Shown here piece by piece: positions 6,277-10,087 of a stretch of DNA of 10,087 nucleotides. Origin of the DNA: Acidobacteriota bacterium (lineage in GTDB: Bacteria > Acidobacteriota > Thermoanaerobaculia > Multivoradales > JAHEKO01). The translations under genes and the position numbers were made by a program. How positions within the stretch are numbered: the first letter of the stretch is position 1; each line of letters opens with the position of its first letter. A model generated the notes under the pieces. That model was not told the DNA's origin. It saw only the letters and a program-made list of their open reading frames with translations, and searched no databases. The DNA is taken from positions 1 to 10,087 of the forward strand of contig JAPUJD010000310.1 of assembly GCA_027296385.1 (NCBI GenBank), in the 5' to 3' direction.

Positions 6277-7147
6277 GCCGTCCACGATCGAGCAGTTGAA
6301 ACAGGTGCCCGGCCGTAACGGGGTGTCGGTCATCATCACGACCTACAACGAGGAGGTGAACATCGCCGAGTGCATCGAATCGGTCCTGTGGGCCGACGAG
6401 ATCCTGGTGGTGGATTCGTTCTCGTCCGACCGCACGGTAGAGATCGCCGAAACCTACCCGGTGAGACTGAAGCAGCACCAGTACTTCGGCTCGGCGGCGC
6501 AGAAGAACTGGTCCCTCGACCGGGTCGAGCACGACTGGGTGCTGATCCTCGACGCCGACGAGCGGGTGACCGAGCCCCTGGCCAAGGAGATCCTGAAGCT
6601 TCTGGCCGGGGAGCCCAAGGCGCTGGGCTATTCCCTGCGCCGGCGCAACATCGTCTTCGATCGCGAGATCAAACACTCCGGCTGGTCGACCGACAAGGTC
6701 ATTCGCCTATTCCACCGCTCGCACGGCCGGTACCCGAATCGCCGTGTGCACGCGGACCTCGACATACCCGGCAACGTGCCGGTGCTCAGACACGCGCTGA
6801 TGCACTACACGTACCGCTCGCTCGGGCAGTACATCGAGAAGCTGATGAACTACGCCGAATGGGGAGCCGCCCAGGCCTTTCGTGAGGGCCGTTCAGTCGG
6901 CTTCATCGAGCTCGGCATCAGGCCTCTCTATCGGTTCCTCCGCACCTACTTCCTGCAGCTCGGTGTCCTCGACGGCCTGCACGGCCTCGTGGTGTGCGGC
7001 CTGCAGGCGTACGGCACCTTCCTCAAGTACGTGATGCTCTGGGACTACCGGGAGCGCGAGCGCCGCGGCGAGGAAATCGGCCTGCCGGCGTTCGACGACG
7101 ACGAGAGGACCTGGGAGAAGCCTGCGGGCGAGCGCCCGCCCGCCTAG
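6266..7147 (+). CDS. Family 2 glycosyltransferase, WaaE/KdtX-like
   Basis: The 293-residue product is a GT-A fold glycosyltransferase that would transfer a sugar from a nucleotide donor. VSVIITTYNEEVNIAECIESV (20-40) is the GT2 N-terminal signature. DEILVVDSFSSDRTVEIA (44-61) contains the nucleotide-binding acidic residues, and LDADER (95-100) is the metal-binding DXD motif. The segments LRRRNIVFDREIKHSGW (124-140), FHRSHGRYPNRRVHADLDI (149-167) and HYTYRSLGQYIEKLMNYAEWGA (180-201) resemble the LPS-core transferase WaaE/KdtX. The hydrophobic C-terminal stretch (226-259) fits a peripheral inner-membrane association. The likely pathway is LPS core or another envelope polysaccharide, but acceptor and sugar cannot be read from sequence. 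The start at ATG 6266 lies 11 bases inside ymdB, suggesting coupling; no strong Shine-Dalgarno is visible. It ends 18 bases from the convergent GH38 gene. Confidence 0.87.
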   Translation: MSPEPSTIEQLKQVPGRNGVSVIITTYNEEVNIAECIESVLWADEILVVDSFSSDRTVEIAETYPVRLKQHQYFGSAAQKNWSLDRVEHDWVLILDADERVTEPLAKEILKLLAGEPKALGYSLRRRNIVFDREIKHSGWSTDKVIRLFHRSHGRYPNRRVHADLDIPGNVPVLRHALMHYTYRSLGQYIEKLMNYAEWGAAQAFREGRSVGFIELGIRPLYRFLRTYFLQLGVLDGLHGLVVCGLQAYGTFLKYVMLWDYRERERRGEEIGLPAFDDDERTWEKPAGERPPA

Positions 7148-7165
7148 GACCTACGACGCACCACA
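7148..7165. other. 18-base convergent gap between glycosyltransferase and GH38 gene
   Basis: The plus-strand glycosyltransferase stops at 7147 (TAG) and the minus-strand GH38 gene stops at 7166 (TAA). The gap holds no stem followed by a T-run on either strand, so no intrinsic terminator is visible; transcripts probably overlap or end by Rho. Confidence 0.6.
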
Positions 7166-10087
7166 TTAGGTCACGCCGGTCTCGAGCGTGGCCGCGAAAA
7201 ACACGATCTCGGGGGTTGCAGGAAGGACGAGATGCTCCTCGCCCGGCTCGAGATCGAGGTAGTAACGGAAGAGGTAGCCGTACTCGTAGGGCTCGTCGCT
7301 GCCGGTTGCGTTGTGCCGGTGAGTTGCCACCCAGGCGATCCGGTGGTCGCGCAGAAAGCCGCCGCCGGGCCGCGCCCACTGCAGGTGTTTGAGTCCCCGC
7401 CGCCAGCCTTTCCAACGACCGATGATGCCGTCCCAGCGGTCGACCTCGAGTCGGACTTCGCGTTTTCCCAGCTCGAGCACCGCCGTGCGCCGGCGATCGA
7501 TCGAGGCGGCGAGGAGATACAGACGCCTGGCGTCGGGCCGCCATCGCAGCTCCTGGCCGGCGCAGGCAAGCGCGTTCTGCTGGGTGGCTGGGCCCAGGGT
7601 GAAGGGCACGGCACCGACCTGGAGGGACGACGGCCAGAGCTCGGCCGGCAGCGAGTGCCCGTCGGTGCCGAAAGGGACCCCCGCTTCGCCCTGGGCCGAA
7701 GTGGCTCGGATGTCGTAAGGCAGCGCCAGGGGTTCGTGCCGCGGGCGAGGTGGAGACGTGGCCGGCGGCGCCAGGTCGAGCCGCAGGGTTCGCAGAGCGT
7801 AGGGCCCGAGCTCGAGCTCGACGCCCGCCCCTGCAGGCGCGTCTGGTGTTCCTCGCGGTGAGCTCGTTGCCCGGACCGCCGAGCTGGGTAGCGGACTTGC
7901 CGCACGGGGCTCTTGTTCGCTGCCGTCGAGCCGTGTGACCTGGCGCACCGTCGCCGGAGTCTTGATGCGAAGAGGGTCGAGCCGCCGGCCACCGGTCTCC
8001 TGCAAGCGCAGGACCATGCCCGAGCCCTCCTCGGGCTTCTTGAGCGCTCGGACCAGGGCTCCGCGCCCGACTTCGAGCAGCGAGATGGTCCGGCCGAGCG
8101 CTCCAGGATGGGATCGCACCGGGCGGGCGGTCGGTCGGTTGGCGAAGCGCGAGGCGTGCTCGTCGGTGGTCGCCGGATCCGCGTGCGAGGTCAGGGCGAA
8201 GCGCAGGTGGTGCCGGCCGTGATCCTGACTCGCCTGGTGGCGGAACCTGCGCCCGACGCCAGGCGAGCGCAGAAGACTCAGCCGCAGGGTCCCCTCGTCG
8301 GGTCGATCCCAGCCCGACTGACCTTCGGCTATCAGCGCCAGCCCGCCGCTCGTCGGCGCTGCCCAAAGCCCCGGCACCTCGTACTTGGCCGGTGAGTTGA
8401 CCCCGCGGCGCACGGTGCCGCAACCCAGACCATAGATCGCCTCCGGCGTCGTGGTGCACTGACGCAGTGCGGCCTTGAGCAGCCGAGCGCGAGAACGCCA
8501 GTCGACGTCAAGATCGATCTCGATCCGCTGGCCGGCGTCGCCGGCCGCCAGAGTGATTCGCTGCCGGTAGGTCGAGCCGGCGTAGCGCCGAGAGACTTCG
8601 AGCACGGCGCGTACCGGCCCCGATTCGACGAGAGCGATCGTCGCGTCGTTGCCGAGGGGTGTCGGCGTCGCGCCGATGTCACGGTGCAGGATCTCCCAGG
8701 CGGGCCAGCGGCGCGAGCGATCCGGCAGTAGCTCGAGGCGCAGCGGCGCGGCCAGAAGCTCGGTACCGCTTCGGCGATCGACCAGGCTGGCGATCTCGCC
8801 CGCGGCGTTGAGCTCTAGGCGGTAGAGATCGTTGGCGAGGCCGCGAGCGGTGGCCTCGAGCGCGCTCGCAGGGAGCTCGGTTCCCGGCTCCAGGTGCCAG
8901 ACGGAGAGGCCGAGCGGCGGCAATGGCGGCGCGAAGACCACTCGGAGGTCGGCGCCGTGCCGGCTGACGATCTGGACTGGCACCGGTTCGCCGTCACCTC
9001 CGCGCGCCACCATGTGCTCCGGCGCGTCCGGCCATTCGAGCTCGAGCTCGACGAGGTCGCAGCGCCTTCGCTCGAAGGGGTTGAAGACCAGCACTGGAAG
9101 GCCCGGCCCGCTGGTGTCGAGGCAGGAGCCGACGGCGGCGATCGCGTCGTCGAGCACGGTCTCGAACTGGTTGAGGGAGATCAGCTGGTCGTTCCAGGTG
9201 AAGCGGTAGGCCTCGGGGATGCTGGTGCCCGTCAGGTCATCGTGCATCTGGTGCCAGAGAAAGCGCTGCCAGGCCCGGCGGATCATCGCGGCCGGGTAGG
9301 TCATGACCCCGAGCCAGTCGGCCAGCACGGCGGCGCGCTCCGCTTGGTCGGCGCGCTGTTCGCAGGCCCGGTTCCAGCGCTTGGCGGCGGCCTGCGAGGT
9401 CCAGCAGCCGGTGCCGTGGGTGGGCAGCAGAAGCTCCCCCTGGTGCCGTTGCAGGCGCGCGATCTGCTCCGCGGTGAGCGCTCGGAAGAGCGTGTCGGAG
9501 GCGGTTTGCACGACGTGGGTCGGCCCGTCGCCGTCGACGCTCTGCGCGATCCAATCGAGCGAATCGGAATCCAGGCTACCGCCACGATCTCCCAGGCCGA
9601 CGTACATGAACGCCACTCGCAGCCCGCTCGCCTCGAACTGACGCTCGATCCGTCGCTGCCAGCGCTCGGCGTGGCTCAGGTCTTCGCTCAGGCCCTCGCC
9701 GTAGCCTTCGGGGCGCAGGGCGGCGACGACTCCCTCCCCATCCGGGCCGAGCCAGCGGCCGAGGTGGAAGGGGAGCTCTGCCGGCGCGCCCCAGTTGCCG
9801 AACTTCTGGGCCGAGAAGCCGACGAGGCCGCAGTGCGCGGCGATCGTAGGCAGCGCGTGGCCGAAACCGAAGCAGTCGGGCAGGAAGAGGTCGACGCTCG
9901 TCGTCCCCAGCCGGCTCTGGAAGTAGCGTTTGGCATAGAGGATGTGCCGCAGCAGGGATTCTGGTGCGACGCAATTGACGTCGGGCGAATCGAGCATGGT
10001 GCCCGCCGGGCGCCAGTTGCCGCTCGCCACGAGCCGCCGCAAGCGCTCGAACGCTTCAGGGTAGTACTCCTCGATGAGCTGGTAGCG
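7166..10087 (-). CDS. GH38 alpha-mannosidase, 5' end beyond window
   Basis: The minus-strand frame is open from the right edge to TAA at 7168-7166, giving 973 visible residues. Numbering from the edge, it begins RYQLIEEYYPEAFERL, the usual lead into the 'GNWRPAG-M' segment of GH38 enzymes, so the TTG at 10042 is an internal codon. The GH38 nucleophile and zinc ligand Asp71 lies in FLPDCFGFGHALP. The acid/base region GDRGGS (Asp167) replaces the more usual GDGGGGP. ELLLPTHGTGCWTSQAAAKRWNR (about 219-241) is the middle-domain signature, and WHQMHDDLTGTSI (278-290) carries the zinc His279/His282 candidates. The N-terminal His-x-Asp zinc pair must lie off the window. A beta-rich C-terminal half follows. 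After a Pro/Ser/Ala-rich linker (about 7780-7890), a terminal domain (about 7170-7630) with RLYLLAASI, WDGIIGRW and AWVATHRHN resembles the C termini of long Bacteroidetes-type alpha-mannosidases. The substrate is probably alpha-mannosides from glycans. Signal peptide and total length are unknown. Confidence 0.9.
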   Translation of the reverse strand, partial: RYQLIEEYYPEAFERLRRLVASGNWRPAGTMLDSPDVNCVAPESLLRHILYAKRYFQSRLGTTSVDLFLPDCFGFGHALPTIAAHCGLVGFSAQKFGNWGAPAELPFHLGRWLGPDGEGVVAALRPEGYGEGLSEDLSHAERWQRRIERQFEASGLRVAFMYVGLGDRGGSLDSDSLDWIAQSVDGDGPTHVVQTASDTLFRALTAEQIARLQRHQGELLLPTHGTGCWTSQAAAKRWNRACEQRADQAERAAVLADWLGVMTYPAAMIRRAWQRFLWHQMHDDLTGTSIPEAYRFTWNDQLISLNQFETVLDDAIAAVGSCLDTSGPGLPVLVFNPFERRRCDLVELELEWPDAPEHMVARGGDGEPVPVQIVSRHGADLRVVFAPPLPPLGLSVWHLEPGTELPASALEATARGLANDLYRLELNAAGEIASLVDRRSGTELLAAPLRLELLPDRSRRWPAWEILHRDIGATPTPLGNDATIALVESGPVRAVLEVSRRYAGSTYRQRITLAAGDAGQRIEIDLDVDWRSRARLLKAALRQCTTTPEAIYGLGCGTVRRGVNSPAKYEVPGLWAAPTSGGLALIAEGQSGWDRPDEGTLRLSLLRSPGVGRRFRHQASQDHGRHHLRFALTSHADPATTDEHASRFANRPTARPVRSHPGALGRTISLLEVGRGALVRALKKPEEGSGMVLRLQETGGRRLDPLRIKTPATVRQVTRLDGSEQEPRAASPLPSSAVRATSSPRGTPDAPAGAGVELELGPYALRTLRLDLAPPATSPPRPRHEPLALPYDIRATSAQGEAGVPFGTDGHSLPAELWPSSLQVGAVPFTLGPATQQNALACAGQELRWRPDARRLYLLAASIDRRRTAVLELGKREVRLEVDRWDGIIGRWKGWRRGLKHLQWARPGGGFLRDHRIAWVATHRHNATGSDEPYEYGYLFRYYLDLEPGEEHLVLPATPEIVFFAATLETGVT

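Noticed and set aside
7232..8395. Plus-strand open frames opposite the GH38 gene
   Set aside because: No recognisable motifs, no ribosome binding sites, and composition typical of the reverse of GC-rich codons.
7023..8459. Long minus-strand open frame of 478 residues across the GH38 gene
   Set aside because: Arg/Pro/Ala-rich low-complexity translation in a second frame of a GC-rich gene; the GH38 frame carries clear family motifs throughout, so this is a shadow.
10040..10042. TTG as the start codon of the GH38 gene
   Set aside because: The frame stays open to the window edge and the upstream residues (IEEYYPEAFE) match GH38 sequence, so the gene begins beyond the window.

Overview
The window is GC-rich, about two thirds G+C by eye, and densely coding. 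It carries a bacterial housekeeping block followed by a carbohydrate-active enzyme gene. On the plus strand the order is: pheT (beta subunit of phenylalanyl-tRNA synthetase), a small coiled-coil gene resembling zapB, a haloalkane dehalogenase-like alpha/beta hydrolase, zapA, a 6S RNA (ssrS), rny (RNase Y), a ymdB-type metallophosphoesterase, and a WaaE-like family 2 glycosyltransferase. On the minus strand, converging on the glycosyltransferase with an 18-base gap, is a large GH38 alpha-mannosidase gene whose 5' end lies beyond the right edge. The order pheT - zapB-like - zapA - 6S RNA - rny - ymdB is known from deltaproteobacterial and acidobacterial lineages. Together with the high GC and the short PheT without its EMAP-type domain, this suggests an Acidobacteriota-like organism (for example Thermoanaerobaculia) or a relative. 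That placement is inference from gene order and family resemblance, not a measured phylogeny.

Region 1-2303: pheT is complete at its 3' end. The natural-looking start at base 1 is separated from the rest of the gene by an in-frame TAA at 55-57, so a continuous reading frame exists only from about base 58 (first usable start GTG at 76). The zapB-like gene follows after 2 bases with a strong Shine-Dalgarno inside the end of pheT. Region 2314-3210: the dehalogenase-like gene sits only 10 bases behind, between the zapB-like gene and zapA. Region 3211-3353 is non-coding, with an inverted repeat and a plausible extended -10 promoter for zapA. Region 3354-3931: zapA, then a 6S RNA that folds by hand into the canonical long hairpin with a central bubble. 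Region 3932-7147: rny, ymdB and the glycosyltransferase overlap end to start and look like one translationally coupled operon. Region 7166-10087 is the GH38 gene.

The plus-strand genes cover translation (PheT), division (ZapA and the ZapB-like protein), global transcription control (6S RNA), RNA turnover (RNase Y and its usual neighbour YmdB) and envelope glycan assembly (glycosyltransferase). I did not find a mobile element, CRISPR array, tRNA, rRNA or an obviously new multi-gene defence system. The points most worth checking are the pheT stop codon, the domain-reduced PheT, the 6S RNA with a predictable pRNA start, the dehalogenase inserted in a core operon, and a hairpin covering the rny ribosome binding site. 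Both intergenic regions of note are under 300 bases (143 and 281) and are described below.
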